A DNA stretch of 64,000 nt from an uncultured Gammaproteobacteria bacterium (GTDB taxonomy: Bacteria > Pseudomonadota > Gammaproteobacteria > Xanthomonadales > Xanthomonadaceae), in assembly GCA_946885735.1 (NCBI GenBank), contig CAMPGW010000003.1, positions 10,078 to 74,077 of the forward strand, written 5' to 3'. The position numbers and the translations under genes were made by a program. A model generated the notes under the pieces. The model ran no database searches and had not been told where the DNA came from. It was given only the letters and a program-made list of their open reading frames with translations. Of the stretch, positions 27,136 to 36,590 are shown one piece after another. Numbering within the stretch: the stretch's first letter is position 1; each line of letters opens with the position of its first letter.

Positions 27136-27879
27136 ATGGAAACGTCCACCCTCGATCCGCTTATCCGGCATGCCGCACTCCCGCAGGCGACCGCGCATCG
27201 TCGCGCTGGCGTCGACGTGTGGCTGCTGCCGCTGGAAGCGTGGCGGCCGCACGCGGACGAGCTGCAGCCGGTCGTGGATGCGATGCAGCGCGGGCGGATC
27301 GCCGCGCTTCGCGATCCCGGGCTACGCCGCGATCGCCTGCTGGCGCATGCACTGCATCGGATCATCCTCGCGCAGGCGCTCGGAGTTCCGCCGGTCTTGC
27401 TTCCGCTCGACCGCAGTCCTCTCGGCCAGCCCGTCCTCGGCCTGCAGGGCTGGCATACCAGCCTGAGCCACGCGGCGGACGTGGTCGCGGTGGCACTCGC
27501 GGGCGCAGCGGTCGGCGTGGACGTCGAGTCCCGCGAAACTGCTTCGCTGTCGCCGATCGCCGACCTGGTATGCGCACCGACCGAACGTGCTGCGCTGCCC
27601 GTCGACGCGCCTGCGCGGCAGGCGCGACTGTTGTCGACCTGGGTGCGCAAGGAAGCCGCGCTCAAGGCCGCAGGCATCGGCCTTGCCCGCGAGATGGCCA
27701 GCTTCGCGCTGGACGAACAGCCGATCGCGCTCGCCGATGCCGGCGGGCGCCCGATGCACTTGCACGTGCACACGCATGGCGAGGGCACGCCATGGATGGC
27801 CGCGGTGGCCTGTGAGTCATCCGCTCCGCCGCAATGGCATTGGCGCACGCCCGCGCATCCACCTTTCCAGTTCAACTAG
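27136..27879 (+). CDS. Sfp-type 4'-phosphopantetheinyl transferase
   Basis: 247 residues with the superfamily's two motifs: VGVDVES (magnesium site) preceded by WHTSLSHAADVVAVAL, and WVRKEAALKAAGIGL (W-x2-KEA-x2-K). The enzyme attaches the phosphopantetheine arm of CoA to carrier-protein serines. The hybrid NRPS-PKS 1.9 kb downstream has two carrier domains and is the obvious client. The ATG at 27136 is chosen because AGGG precedes it by 5 nt; a TTG at 27121 would add 5 residues. Confidence 0.88.
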   Translation: METSTLDPLIRHAALPQATAHRRAGVDVWLLPLEAWRPHADELQPVVDAMQRGRIAALRDPGLRRDRLLAHALHRIILAQALGVPPVLLPLDRSPLGQPVLGLQGWHTSLSHAADVVAVALAGAAVGVDVESRETASLSPIADLVCAPTERAALPVDAPARQARLLSTWVRKEAALKAAGIGLAREMASFALDEQPIALADAGGRPMHLHVHTHGEGTPWMAAVACESSAPPQWHWRTPAHPPFQFN

Positions 27880-27892
27880 CAGGAGACAGGCC

Positions 27893-27973
27893 ATGGACGG
27901 CCCCCGGAACCACCACGATTCCCGATCGACCACCTGCGATGGAGGCAGCCATGGCCGCGCGCGCGTCGAGTAA
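27893..27973 (+). CDS. Possible 26-residue leader peptide
   Basis: An ATG with AGGAG 7 nt upstream opens a 26-codon frame (begins MDGPRNHHDSRST) ending at a TAA inside the first codons of the next gene, in another frame. The strong ribosome binding site and overlap suggest a coupled leader, or a relic start of the sugar transferase. No conservation can be judged from one sequence. Confidence 0.2.
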   Translation: MDGPRNHHDSRSTTCDGGSHGRARVE

Positions 27974-29345
27974 TGCGCGCCGCGTGACCGCCGGCCTCTG
28001 GCTGGCGGACGTGCTGCTGATGCTGCTGGCGGTGCTGGCGGCCGAGCGCCTTCGCTTCCTGGGGCAACCGGAGGGACTGCAGACCTTCCTGGCAGCCGGC
28101 GCATGGCGTCCGCTGCTGTTGCCTGCGCTGGTCACGCTGGCGATGGCCTGCTTCGGCCTCTACGAGACCCACGTGCGCCACGATCGCTGGGACCTGTTCC
28201 TGCGCCTTTCCCTCAGCTTCGGGTTCGCCGGCATCGCCCTGGTGGTGACCTACTACTTCGTGCCGATGCTGTACATCGGCCGCGGCATCCTGCTGATGTC
28301 GCTGGCGATCGGCTTCGTCGCGGTGCTGGCGTTCCGGGTCGGCGCGCGCGAGTTCTGGCATTCCGACGTCTTCAAGCGCCGCGTCCTCGTGCTCGGCGCC
28401 GGGCGCAACGCCAGCCTGATCAACAGCGCGATGCGGCGCAAGGCGGATCGGCGCGCCTTCTCGGTGCTCGGCTTCGTCGCGTTGCCGGGCCAGGAGTGCC
28501 TGGTGCCCGCCGACCAGATACTCGGCTCCGACAACGACCTGCGCAAGCTGGCGCGGCGCTGCAACGCCCATGAGATCGTGGTGGCGCCGGACGAGCGCCG
28601 TGGCGGCCTGCCGATGGACCAGATGCTGGCCTGCGCGCAGATGGGCATCCAGGTCACCGACCTCACCAGCTTCTTCGAACGCGAGGCGGGTACCGTGCGA
28701 CTGGGCGTGGTGGACCCGTCGTGGCTGGTGTTCTCCGGCGGCTTCGACAACTCGCTGCCGCGGCGCCTGAGCAAGCGCTTCTTCGACATCGTCGCCTCGA
28801 CCCTGCTGCTGGCGGTCGCCTGGCCGGTGATGCTGCTGGTGGCGGTCGCGATCTGGATGGAGGGCGGCGGCCCGGTGCTGTACTGGCAGACCCGCGTCGG
28901 GCTCGGCGGACAGACCTTCAAGCTGGTGAAGTTCCGCAGCATGCGCACCGACGCCGAGAAGGATGGCGTCGCGCGCTGGGCCAGCCTGGACGACGACCGC
29001 AGCACGCGCCTGGGCAAGTTCCTGCGCAAGAGCCGGCTCGACGAACTGCCGCAGCTGTTCAACGTGCTGCGCGGCCACATGAGCTTCGTCGGCCCGCGGC
29101 CGGAGCGGCCGCAGTTCGTGGACATGCTCAACCAGGAGATCCGCTTCTACACGGTGCGTCACTCGGTCAAGCCGGGCCTGACCGGCTGGGCGCAACTGCG
29201 CTATCCCTATGGCGCCTCGGTACGCGACGCCGAGGAGAAGCTGATGTTCGACCTGTTCTACGTCAAGAACCACGGGTTCCTGTTCGACCTGATGATCATG
29301 TTGCAGACGGTCGAGGTGGTTCTGTTCGGGCGGGGCGCGCGGTGA
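27951..29345 (+). CDS. EpsB-type polyprenyl-phosphate sugar transferase (initiates the EPS repeat unit)
   Basis: 464 residues. Four to five N-terminal membrane helices (~20-130), a nucleotide-binding-like central domain (VLVLGAGRNASLINSAMRR) and a C-terminal bacterial sugar transferase domain (KRFFDIVAST, KLVKFRSMRTDAE, KSRLDELPQLFNVLRG, MSFVGPRPERP, PGLTGWAQ). The family transfers a sugar phosphate to undecaprenyl phosphate at the inner membrane. The architecture matches the initiating enzymes of exosortase-type and related EPS loci. The ATG at 27951 has GGAGG 5 nt upstream; an ATG at 27939 is the alternative. Confidence 0.9.
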   Translation: MAARASSNARRVTAGLWLADVLLMLLAVLAAERLRFLGQPEGLQTFLAAGAWRPLLLPALVTLAMACFGLYETHVRHDRWDLFLRLSLSFGFAGIALVVTYYFVPMLYIGRGILLMSLAIGFVAVLAFRVGAREFWHSDVFKRRVLVLGAGRNASLINSAMRRKADRRAFSVLGFVALPGQECLVPADQILGSDNDLRKLARRCNAHEIVVAPDERRGGLPMDQMLACAQMGIQVTDLTSFFEREAGTVRLGVVDPSWLVFSGGFDNSLPRRLSKRFFDIVASTLLLAVAWPVMLLVAVAIWMEGGGPVLYWQTRVGLGGQTFKLVKFRSMRTDAEKDGVARWASLDDDRSTRLGKFLRKSRLDELPQLFNVLRGHMSFVGPRPERPQFVDMLNQEIRFYTVRHSVKPGLTGWAQLRYPYGASVRDAEEKLMFDLFYVKNHGFLFDLMIMLQTVEVVLFGRGAR

Positions 29346-29362
29346 TCGCCCGCGGCCCGGCG

Positions 29363-29740
29363 TCAGTGGGGCGCGTTCGCCAGTTGCCAGGCCACGAAGC
29401 CGAGCAACGGAAGGAAGATCAGCCAGCGGCGGATCGCCGAGTGGCGTGGCGACCGCGTGCCGCCTCGCAGGTGGGCGAAGACCGGTCCCGGGCGCAGCCC
29501 GGGGTTGGCGCCCGGAAGCCGACCGTGGCGGCGATGGAACTCGGTCGCGCGCGCGTGCAGGCGGATCAGCTCGCGAAGCCGGGCCTGCGACTCGCTGTCG
29601 GCGGCGTCTCCGCCGCGGTCGGGGTGCAGCTCGGACACCGCGCGGCGGAACGCTCGGTGCAGTTCGTCCAGCGTGCAGGCCGGCGTCAGCCGCAACTGCA
29701 CGTACAGCTGGTCGAACTCCGCGTCCAATCGAGTCTCCAT
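29363..29740 (-). CDS. Membrane-anchored J-domain protein
   Basis: 125 residues. A DnaJ-like domain at ~8-62 contains the HPD motif (ELHPDRGGD) that stimulates DnaK; the C-terminus is a single membrane segment (WLIFLPLLGFVAWQL). It lies between the sugar transferase and the NRPS-PKS on the opposite strand and starts 61 bp from the NRPS-PKS start. Such short J-proteins often serve one client; the giant enzyme next to it is a candidate, but this is speculation. Confidence 0.8.
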   Translation of the reverse strand: METRLDAEFDQLYVQLRLTPACTLDELHRAFRRAVSELHPDRGGDAADSESQARLRELIRLHARATEFHRRHGRLPGANPGLRPGPVFAHLRGGTRSPRHSAIRRWLIFLPLLGFVAWQLANAPH

Positions 29741-29780
29741 GCGCGCCGGCGAGTCCCACCAGTATCCAGCCAAAACCTTT

Positions 29781-29798
29781 GAAACTCGGGGAGTTTTC
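29781..29798 (+). promoter_or_regulatory. Hairpin overlapping the ribosome binding site of the NRPS-PKS gene
   Basis: gaaactc and gagttttc can pair with one bulge around ggg; the GGGGAG that serves as ribosome binding site (about 7 nt before the ATG at 29802) lies in the loop and 3' arm. It could lower translation initiation. The structure is short and may be fortuitous. Confidence 0.28.
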
Positions 29799-29801
29799 TG
29801 A

Positions 29802-32800
29802 ATGAATCGTGAGGCGCAAGTGACCCTGCCCGCCGGGTCGGACGACCATGGCGGGGATGCCGGCGTGTATTGGCGTGTCGCCCTGAAGGGCGCGCCTGCC
29901 GCCCTGGAACTACCGACGGACCGACCGCGGCCGGCGGGCGGCGCGCGCCGCCGCGGCCGCCATGCGTTCGAATTCCATGCACCGCTGCTCGCCCGCATCG
30001 AGCACGTCGCCCGCGCGCATGCGATCGAGCCCGACCTGGTGATGGCGACGGGCTGGGCGGTGTTGCTGGCACGCCTTGGCGGGCAGTCGGAGGTGGTGCT
30101 CGGCACCTGCCTGCCGATGTCAGGCGGCGACTGCCCGGTCCCGCTGCGGGTCGACCTGGGCCGTGATCCCGACATGGGTTCGCTGTTCGCGCGCGCCTCC
30201 ACCGAACTCGCCCTGGGCCAGGCCCACGCGCTTGCCGCGCCGGAGTTGCAGCGCGTACTCGGACAGCCGCTTCCCAGCGACTTCCACCCCGTCTACCAGG
30301 CAGTGGTTCGCGTGGATATCGCCGAACCATGGCCCGATGTCGGAATCGCCCCCGACCTGTTGCTGGACCTCGAGATCACCGACGGCGGCGTGCAGGCCTG
30401 CATCGAGTACGCCGAGGAAATGTTCGACGCCGACACCATCGCCCGCTGGGCGATGCACTACCAGAACCTGCTGGGTTCGATGGAAGGCGAGGGCGTGCGT
30501 GCCAGCGCGCTGGAACTGCTGGATGCCCGCGAGCGCGACCACCAGCTGCATGGCCTGAATGCCAGCGCGCGCGACCTCGGCCCGGCGGCGCTGGTGCACG
30601 GATTGTTCGAGCGCCAGGTCGAGCGCACCCCCCGGGCCATCGCGCTGGTGAGCGGCTCGCGGCGGCTGGATTACGGCGAGTTGAACGCGGCGGCCAACCG
30701 CATCGCGCACCGCCTGCTGGCGCTGGGCGTGAAGCCCGACGATCGCGTCGGCCTGTGCGCCGAGCGCGGCGTCGAGCTGATCGCCGGCATGCTCGGCATC
30801 CTCAAGGCAGGCGGCGCCTACGTGCCGCTCGATCCGTCCTATCCGGCGGACCGGCTGGCCTACATGGTCGCCGACAGCCGCCCCGTCGCGGTGCTCACGC
30901 AGGCGGTGCTGGCAGGGACGGTGCACGGCTGGCTGGATGCGTCCGATGCACGGCCGGCGCCCGTGCTGGTGCTCGACGGTGAGTCCGCGGATCCCGCGCT
31001 CGCGACCCAGCCCGACACCAATCCGGATCCGGCCGAGCTCGGGCTGACCGACGCGCACCTTGCCTACGTCATCTACACCTCCGGTTCGACCGGCAAGCCG
31101 AAAGGCGTGATGAACCAGCACGACGGCGTGGTGAACTCCCTGCGCGCGGCACAGCTGCACCTGCAGATGGGCCCCGAGGACAAGTGGCTGCAGAAGACCT
31201 CCTACTCCTTCGACGTGTCGGCCTGGGAAATCTTCATCACCCTGATGACCGGCGCGACCTTGGTGATGGCGCGCCCCGGCGGCCACCGCGACCCGGATTA
31301 CGTTTCCGACGTCGTCGAGGCCGAAGGCATCACGCTGATCCAGTTCGTGCCCTCGATGCTGCAGATCTTCCTCGACCACGCCGACCTGTCGCGCTGCGGC
31401 AGCCTGCGGCTGGTGGTGAGCGGCGGCGAAGCCCTGCCGCTCGCGCTGCAGAAGCGCTTCCATGCGCTGCTGCCCAGGGTGGAGTTGCGCAACGTCTATG
31501 GCCCGACCGAAGCGGCGATCTACGTCACCCACTGGCGCTGCACGCCGGCCGACGAGTTCGTGACCATCAGCGAGCCCCTGGCCAACTGCCAGTTGCACGT
31601 CCTCGACGGACGCGGCGAGCCGGTGCCGCCCGGCGTGGTCGGCGAGCTGTTCCTTGGTGGCGTGCAGGTGGCGCGCGGCTACCTCAACCGCGAGGAGCTG
31701 ACCGCGGAGCGTTTCATCCCGGATCCTTTCTCGAGCCGTCCGGGTGCACGCCTGTACCGCACCGGCGACCTGGCCCGACGTCGCGCCGATGGCCGCCTCG
31801 AGTTCCTGGGGCGCAACGATTTCCAGGTGAAGGTGCAGGGCCATCGCATCGAACTCGGCGAGATCGAGCAACGCATCGAGCAGGTGGACGGCGTGCGCGA
31901 AGCCGTCGTGGTGGCGCGCAGCGACGGCGGCGGCGAGCCGCGGCTGGTGGCCTACTACACGCGCGGCGCGGGCGCCGACGTTTCGCCGCAGTCCCTGCGC
32001 CGCCACCTCGCGCAGGCGCTTCCCGCGTACATGGTCCCGGCCTTCCTCGTACCGATGGCGGATTTCCCGAGCACGGCCAATGGCAAGCTCGACCGCGCCG
32101 CGCTACCCGCGCCGGACGCGGGTCGCGACACCCTGGAGGTCGCTTTCGCGCCCGCCGCCGACGACCGTGAACAGCGGATCTGCGCCGTTTTCGCCGACCA
32201 GCTCGGCGTGGCGAAGGTCGGCCGGGACGACAACTTCTTCGACCTCGGCGGCACCTCGCTGCTGGCGTTGCGCGCGTTGGCAGCCCTGCAGCGCGAAGAG
32301 GGCCGGTCGCTGCCGGCGCCGCTGATCTTCGGCAACCCGACGCCTTCGGCGCTGTCGCGGGCGATCGCCGCCGGCGGCGAAGAAAGCCTGGAGGCCGGCC
32401 GCCTGCCCAGCGCGCATCGCTCGGTGGCCGCGGCGGCGGACCAGCTGTCCGGGCGCGGCGCCGGCACGCTGCGCGAGCCGATCGCGATCGTGGGAATGGC
32501 CGGGCGCTTCCCGGGCGCGCGCGACGTCGAGCAGTTCTGGGACAACCTTTGCCAGGGCCTGGATACCATCACCAGCTTCCGCGACGAGGACCTCGATCCG
32601 TCGGTGCCCGCGCAGGACCGCGCCAACCCCAATTACGTGCGCGCGCGTGGCGTGCTGCCCGACTTCGACCGCTTCGACGCCGCCTTCTTCGGCATCCAGC
32701 CGCGCGAAGCCGAACTGATGGATCCGCAGCAACGCATCTTCCTGGAGCTGTGCTGGGAGTGCATGGAGCGCGCCGGCGAGGTGCCGGATGCGGCGACCGT

Positions 32801-35657
32801 GCCGGTGGGCGTGTTCGCCGGCACCTGGGACTCGACCTATTTCCGCCGCCACGTCAGCGCGCACCCGGACAAGATCGCGCGGATGGGCGAGTTCAACGTG
32901 CTGATCGGCAACGAGAAGGACTACATCGCCACCCGCGTGGCGCACAAGCTCAACCTGACCGGCCCGGCGATCAGCGTGTACACCGCGTGCTCGACCGGCC
33001 TGGTCGCGGTCTGCCAGGCGATGGACAGCCTGCGGCTGGGCCACTGCGACATGGCGCTGGCCGGCGGCATCTCCATCGCCTGCCCGCCAAATACCGGCTA
33101 TGAATATCTGGAAGGTGCGATGTTCTCGCCCGACGGCCACACCCGCACCTTCGACGCGGACGCCAAGGGCACGGTGTTCAACGATGGCGCGGCGGTGGTG
33201 CTGCTCAAGCGCCTGTCCGATGCGCTGGCCGACGGCAACCCGATCCATGCAGTGGTGCTCGGCGGCGCGGTCAACAACGACGGCGGCGCCAAGGCCAGCT
33301 TCACCGCGCCCAGCGTGGAAGGGCAGGCGGCATTGGTGGCGATGGCGCAGGCCAACGCCGGGGTATCGCCGCGCAGCATTGGCTACGTCGAGGCGCACGG
33401 GACCGCCACGCCGATCGGCGACCCGATCGAGGTGGCCGGTTTGACGAAGGCCTTCCGGCGCTTCACGCCCGACACCGGCTTCTGCCGGATCGGCTCGCTC
33501 AAGAGCAACGTCGGCCACCTGATCACCGCCGCCGGCAGCGCCGGCCTGATCAAGGCGGCGCTGGCGCTGGAGTCGCGCTCGATCCCGCCGACGATCAACT
33601 TCTCGCGCACCAATCCTTCCATCGATTTCGATGCGTCGCCGTTCGTGGTCAACGACCGGCTGACGCCGTGGGAGGAGGGCGAGACCCCGCGTCGCGCGGG
33701 GGTCAGTTCCTTCGGCGTGGGCGGCACCAACGCGCACGTGGTGCTCGAACAGGCGCCCGAGCGGGCGCCTTCCGACGCCGCCGGCGCGCCGTCGCTGCTG
33801 TTGCTGTCGGCACGCACGCCGACGGCGCTGGCGAGTGCCTGCTCGCGCCTGGCGGAAGCGCTCGAAGGTGTCGAGCCCGGCGATCCTCGCGGCAACCTCG
33901 CGGATGTCGCCTGGACGCTCGCGACGGGGCGCAAGGCGTTCGCGCATCGCGTGGCGGTGGTCGCCACCGATGCGAGCGATGCGGTCGAGCAACTGCGCAG
34001 TCCGGTGCTGGCCTCGGCGGTGCGGCGCAGCGCGCCCGCGCAGGCGCTGCAACCGGTGTTCGCATTCCCGGGCCAGGGCTCGCAGTACCCACGGATGGGC
34101 GCCGCACTGGCGGCCGACGAGCCAGCCTTCGCGGCGGCGCTCGAAGCCTGCTTCGAAGCGATGCCCGAGGGCAGCGGCGCCGAACTGCGCCGTCGCCTCG
34201 AGGACCCCGATCCGCAAGCCCTGCTGCCCACGGAATGGATGCAGCCGGCGATCTTCAGCGTCGAGTACGCGTTGGCGCGGGCGTGGATGGCGCGGGGCGT
34301 GCAGCCCGCGGCGATGATCGGCCACAGCATCGGCGAGTTCGTCGCCGCTACCCTGGCCGGCGTGTTCTCGCTTCCGGATGCGTTGCGCCTGGTACGGGCG
34401 CGTGGCGCGCTGATGCAGGCGCAGCCCGCGGGCGGCATGATGACGGTCAAGCTGTCCCTGGCCGCCGTGCAGGAGTGCTTGCCCGCCGACCTCTCGGTGG
34501 CCGCGGAGAATGCACCCACCAGTTGCGTGGTGTCCGGGCCGCACGAGGCGCTCGCGCGTTTCGGCGAGCATTTGGAAAAGCTCGGTGTACCGCACCGCCT
34601 GCTGCAGACCTCGCACGCCTTCCACTCGCAGATGATGGACGCGGTGGTGCAGCCCTTCCGCGAGCTGGTCGCTTCGGTCGAGCGGCACCCGCCGCGGCTG
34701 CCGATCCTGTCGACGGCGCGTGCGGACTGGCTGGACGCCGAAACCGCGATGTCGCCCGACTACTGGGCCGAGCACCTGCGCAAGCCGGTGCGCTTCGCCA
34801 GCGCGCTCTCGCGCCTGCTCGCCGACGGGCCGCGCCTCCTGCTGGAAGTGGGGGCGCGCACGACGCTGGCCACGCTCTCGCGCCAGCATCCGGACCTGGG
34901 CAACACGTCCAGCCGCGCGCTGTCCTCGCTCGGCGATGCCGAAATCAACGAGTTGGCCAGCCTGCGCCAGGCGGCCGGCGACCTGTGGGCAAGCGGCGTG
35001 GCCGTGGACGTCGCGGCCTTCGACCGCCGCACGCGGCGGCGCAAGCTGGTGCTGCCGACCTATCCCTTCGAGCGCCAGCGCTTCTGGGTGGATGCGGCCC
35101 CGGCCGTGCAAGCACCGGAGGCGTCGGCGCGGATCTCGGCGGAGCAGCCGGCGCTGGCGCCCGCGGCAGCCGCGGCGGCGCCGCAGGGCATCGGGCTGGC
35201 GCGCAAGCTGGCCGGACTGTTCTCCTTCGGCTCGGACCGCCGCGAATCCGTCACCGCGGCGGACGCGACCACCCGCGTCGCGCCGCCCGTGCCGGTGTCC
35301 GCGCCAACCGCGACGCTGCCGGATGAGGACGCGCGGGCCGCCGGCTTGCGCGTGGACCCGGGCCTCGACGACTTCCAGGACGCGCGCGAGCGCTGGCTGG
35401 CGGGGCTGTTCGCGGATTTGTCGGGCGCCGGCGAGGTCGGCCGCGACGACAACTTCTTCCAGCTCGGCGGCGACTCGCTGGCCGCGGTGCAGCTGATGCG
35501 CCGGATCGAGCAGGCCACCGGCGTGCGCCTGAACCTGCTGCGCCTGGCCAAGGGTACGGTCGGCTCGCTCGCGCGCGAGCTGCCGCCCATGGAAGCTGCG
35601 GCCACGGCGGGCCCGCGTCCCGCGAAGACGTCGGAAGGCGCGCGCGCCAGCGGCTAG
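29802..35657 (+). CDS. Hybrid NRPS-PKS: (half C)-A-PCP-KS-AT-ACP
   Basis: 1951 residues. Residues ~20-250 match only the C-terminal lobe of a condensation domain (YWRVALKGAPAALELPTDRP); the HHxxxDG motif is absent. An adenylation domain (~263-770) has YTSGSTGKPKGV, NVYGPTEAA and NGKLDR. A PCP carries Ser819 (GGTSLL). The ketosynthase (~890-1315) has Cys1063, His1199 and His1239. The acyltransferase (~1420-1750) has Ser1509 (GHSIGE) and HAFH at 1605-1608, which in the family indicates malonyl-CoA. The last ACP has Ser1892 (GGDSLA). No ketoreductase, thioesterase or reductase domain is present. Specificity residues read by eye are roughly D-V-W-Q-V-G-V-I-Y-K; I cannot assign the amino acid. Expected product: a beta-keto aminoacyl thioester released by another protein. 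Confidence 0.93.
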   Translation: MNREAQVTLPAGSDDHGGDAGVYWRVALKGAPAALELPTDRPRPAGGARRRGRHAFEFHAPLLARIEHVARAHAIEPDLVMATGWAVLLARLGGQSEVVLGTCLPMSGGDCPVPLRVDLGRDPDMGSLFARASTELALGQAHALAAPELQRVLGQPLPSDFHPVYQAVVRVDIAEPWPDVGIAPDLLLDLEITDGGVQACIEYAEEMFDADTIARWAMHYQNLLGSMEGEGVRASALELLDARERDHQLHGLNASARDLGPAALVHGLFERQVERTPRAIALVSGSRRLDYGELNAAANRIAHRLLALGVKPDDRVGLCAERGVELIAGMLGILKAGGAYVPLDPSYPADRLAYMVADSRPVAVLTQAVLAGTVHGWLDASDARPAPVLVLDGESADPALATQPDTNPDPAELGLTDAHLAYVIYTSGSTGKPKGVMNQHDGVVNSLRAAQLHLQMGPEDKWLQKTSYSFDVSAWEIFITLMTGATLVMARPGGHRDPDYVSDVVEAEGITLIQFVPSMLQIFLDHADLSRCGSLRLVVSGGEALPLALQKRFHALLPRVELRNVYGPTEAAIYVTHWRCTPADEFVTISEPLANCQLHVLDGRGEPVPPGVVGELFLGGVQVARGYLNREELTAERFIPDPFSSRPGARLYRTGDLARRRADGRLEFLGRNDFQVKVQGHRIELGEIEQRIEQVDGVREAVVVARSDGGGEPRLVAYYTRGAGADVSPQSLRRHLAQALPAYMVPAFLVPMADFPSTANGKLDRAALPAPDAGRDTLEVAFAPAADDREQRICAVFADQLGVAKVGRDDNFFDLGGTSLLALRALAALQREEGRSLPAPLIFGNPTPSALSRAIAAGGEESLEAGRLPSAHRSVAAAADQLSGRGAGTLREPIAIVGMAGRFPGARDVEQFWDNLCQGLDTITSFRDEDLDPSVPAQDRANPNYVRARGVLPDFDRFDAAFFGIQPREAELMDPQQRIFLELCWECMERAGEVPDAATVPVGVFAGTWDSTYFRRHVSAHPDKIARMGEFNVLIGNEKDYIATRVAHKLNLTGPAISVYTACSTGLVAVCQAMDSLRLGHCDMALAGGISIACPPNTGYEYLEGAMFSPDGHTRTFDADAKGTVFNDGAAVVLLKRLSDALADGNPIHAVVLGGAVNNDGGAKASFTAPSVEGQAALVAMAQANAGVSPRSIGYVEAHGTATPIGDPIEVAGLTKAFRRFTPDTGFCRIGSLKSNVGHLITAAGSAGLIKAALALESRSIPPTINFSRTNPSIDFDASPFVVNDRLTPWEEGETPRRAGVSSFGVGGTNAHVVLEQAPERAPSDAAGAPSLLLLSARTPTALASACSRLAEALEGVEPGDPRGNLADVAWTLATGRKAFAHRVAVVATDASDAVEQLRSPVLASAVRRSAPAQALQPVFAFPGQGSQYPRMGAALAADEPAFAAALEACFEAMPEGSGAELRRRLEDPDPQALLPTEWMQPAIFSVEYALARAWMARGVQPAAMIGHSIGEFVAATLAGVFSLPDALRLVRARGALMQAQPAGGMMTVKLSLAAVQECLPADLSVAAENAPTSCVVSGPHEALARFGEHLEKLGVPHRLLQTSHAFHSQMMDAVVQPFRELVASVERHPPRLPILSTARADWLDAETAMSPDYWAEHLRKPVRFASALSRLLADGPRLLLEVGARTTLATLSRQHPDLGNTSSRALSSLGDAEINELASLRQAAGDLWASGVAVDVAAFDRRTRRRKLVLPTYPFERQRFWVDAAPAVQAPEASARISAEQPALAPAAAAAAPQGIGLARKLAGLFSFGSDRRESVTAADATTRVAPPVPVSAPTATLPDEDARAAGLRVDPGLDDFQDARERWLAGLFADLSGAGEVGRDDNFFQLGGDSLAAVQLMRRIEQATGVRLNLLRLAKGTVGSLARELPPMEAAATAGPRPAKTSEGARASG

Positions 35658-35660
35658 CGC

Positions 35661-36590
35661 TTACGCCTGGGGACGATGCAGCCGGCGCAGGAAGATGCCC
35701 GGCTGCGGACCCGCCGAGATGCGCGGGATGCGATGCAGGGACTGGCTGGACGTCGCGAAGCCGGGCTGGGTGATCAGCGCGGCGCGGTAGTGGCGCTTGA
35801 CCAGGTCCACCAGCGCGGCGTCGTGGCTGCCGTTCGGATAACAGAAGATGTCGGCGGTGCTGCCCAGGGCCTGTTCGATGCGGCGCCGGCTCTCGACGAT
35901 CTCCTGCTGGCGTTCCGCCGTGCCGAGCGTGGTCAGGATCGGATGGTTGAGGCTGTGGCTGCCGATGGTCGCCAGCGCCGGGTCCATCGCGCGGACCTGT
36001 TCCCAGCGCAGGGGCGCGTAGCGGTCCACCATCGCCTCGTCGGGCTGGAACTGCCGGGTCGCGGCGCGCACGGCCGCCTCGAATTCGCGGCGCGGCTCCG
36101 GGGCCAGTTGCTTGGCGCGCTGGATGATGCGTTCCACCTGCGCGCCCACGGCCTTGATGGACAGGGCCAGCCGCAGCCGGCTGCGATCGTCGAGCAGGCG
36201 CAGCCGCACCCGCATCTCCATGTTCCAGATCCACCGGCCCGAATCCATCAGCCCCGGGCAGACGAAGAACGTCGCGGGCACGCGGTGCGACTCGAGCAGT
36301 GGCCAGGCCTGCGTGTAGTGGTTGCGCACGCCATCGTCGAAGGTGATCGCCAGTTCTTCGCCGGTGGTCGTGCCTTCCTGCAGGCGGCCCACCAGTTCGG
36401 GGACCGCCACCACCTCGAATTCGTCGCGCACCATCCGCAACTGCCAGTCGAACTGTTCGTGCGGCGTGTCCTGCGGGCCGATCGCGTGGTAGGTCAGTAC
36501 GCGTGGGCGGCGCAGGCGCCGAATTTCACGCATCGCGTGGCCCGACCGCCAGGACAGCCAGTGGTACGCGCGGGCAAGCAGCCTGCTCAT
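35661..36590 (-). CDS. Polysaccharide deacetylase family protein
   Basis: 309 residues with a NodB-like fold: LTYHAIG at the start, AITFDDGVRNHY (catalytic Asp and metal Asp), SHSLNHPIL (metal His pair, SHS-x-x-H) and CYPNGSHD near the end. Such enzymes remove N-acetyl groups from exopolysaccharide sugars; related genes are regular members of EPS loci. No signal peptide is evident. The ATG at 36590 is chosen; the frame continues upstream without conservation. It converges with the NRPS-PKS (3 bp between stops). Confidence 0.85.
   Translation of the reverse strand: MSRLLARAYHWLSWRSGHAMREIRRLRRPRVLTYHAIGPQDTPHEQFDWQLRMVRDEFEVVAVPELVGRLQEGTTTGEELAITFDDGVRNHYTQAWPLLESHRVPATFFVCPGLMDSGRWIWNMEMRVRLRLLDDRSRLRLALSIKAVGAQVERIIQRAKQLAPEPRREFEAAVRAATRQFQPDEAMVDRYAPLRWEQVRAMDPALATIGSHSLNHPILTTLGTAERQQEIVESRRRIEQALGSTADIFCYPNGSHDAALVDLVKRHYRAALITQPGFATSSQSLHRIPRISAGPQPGIFLRRLHRPQA

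Noticed and set aside
32103..35111. A 1002-codon open frame antisense to the KS-AT part of the NRPS-PKS
   Set aside because: Composition and lack of motifs show it is a shadow of the sense frame.
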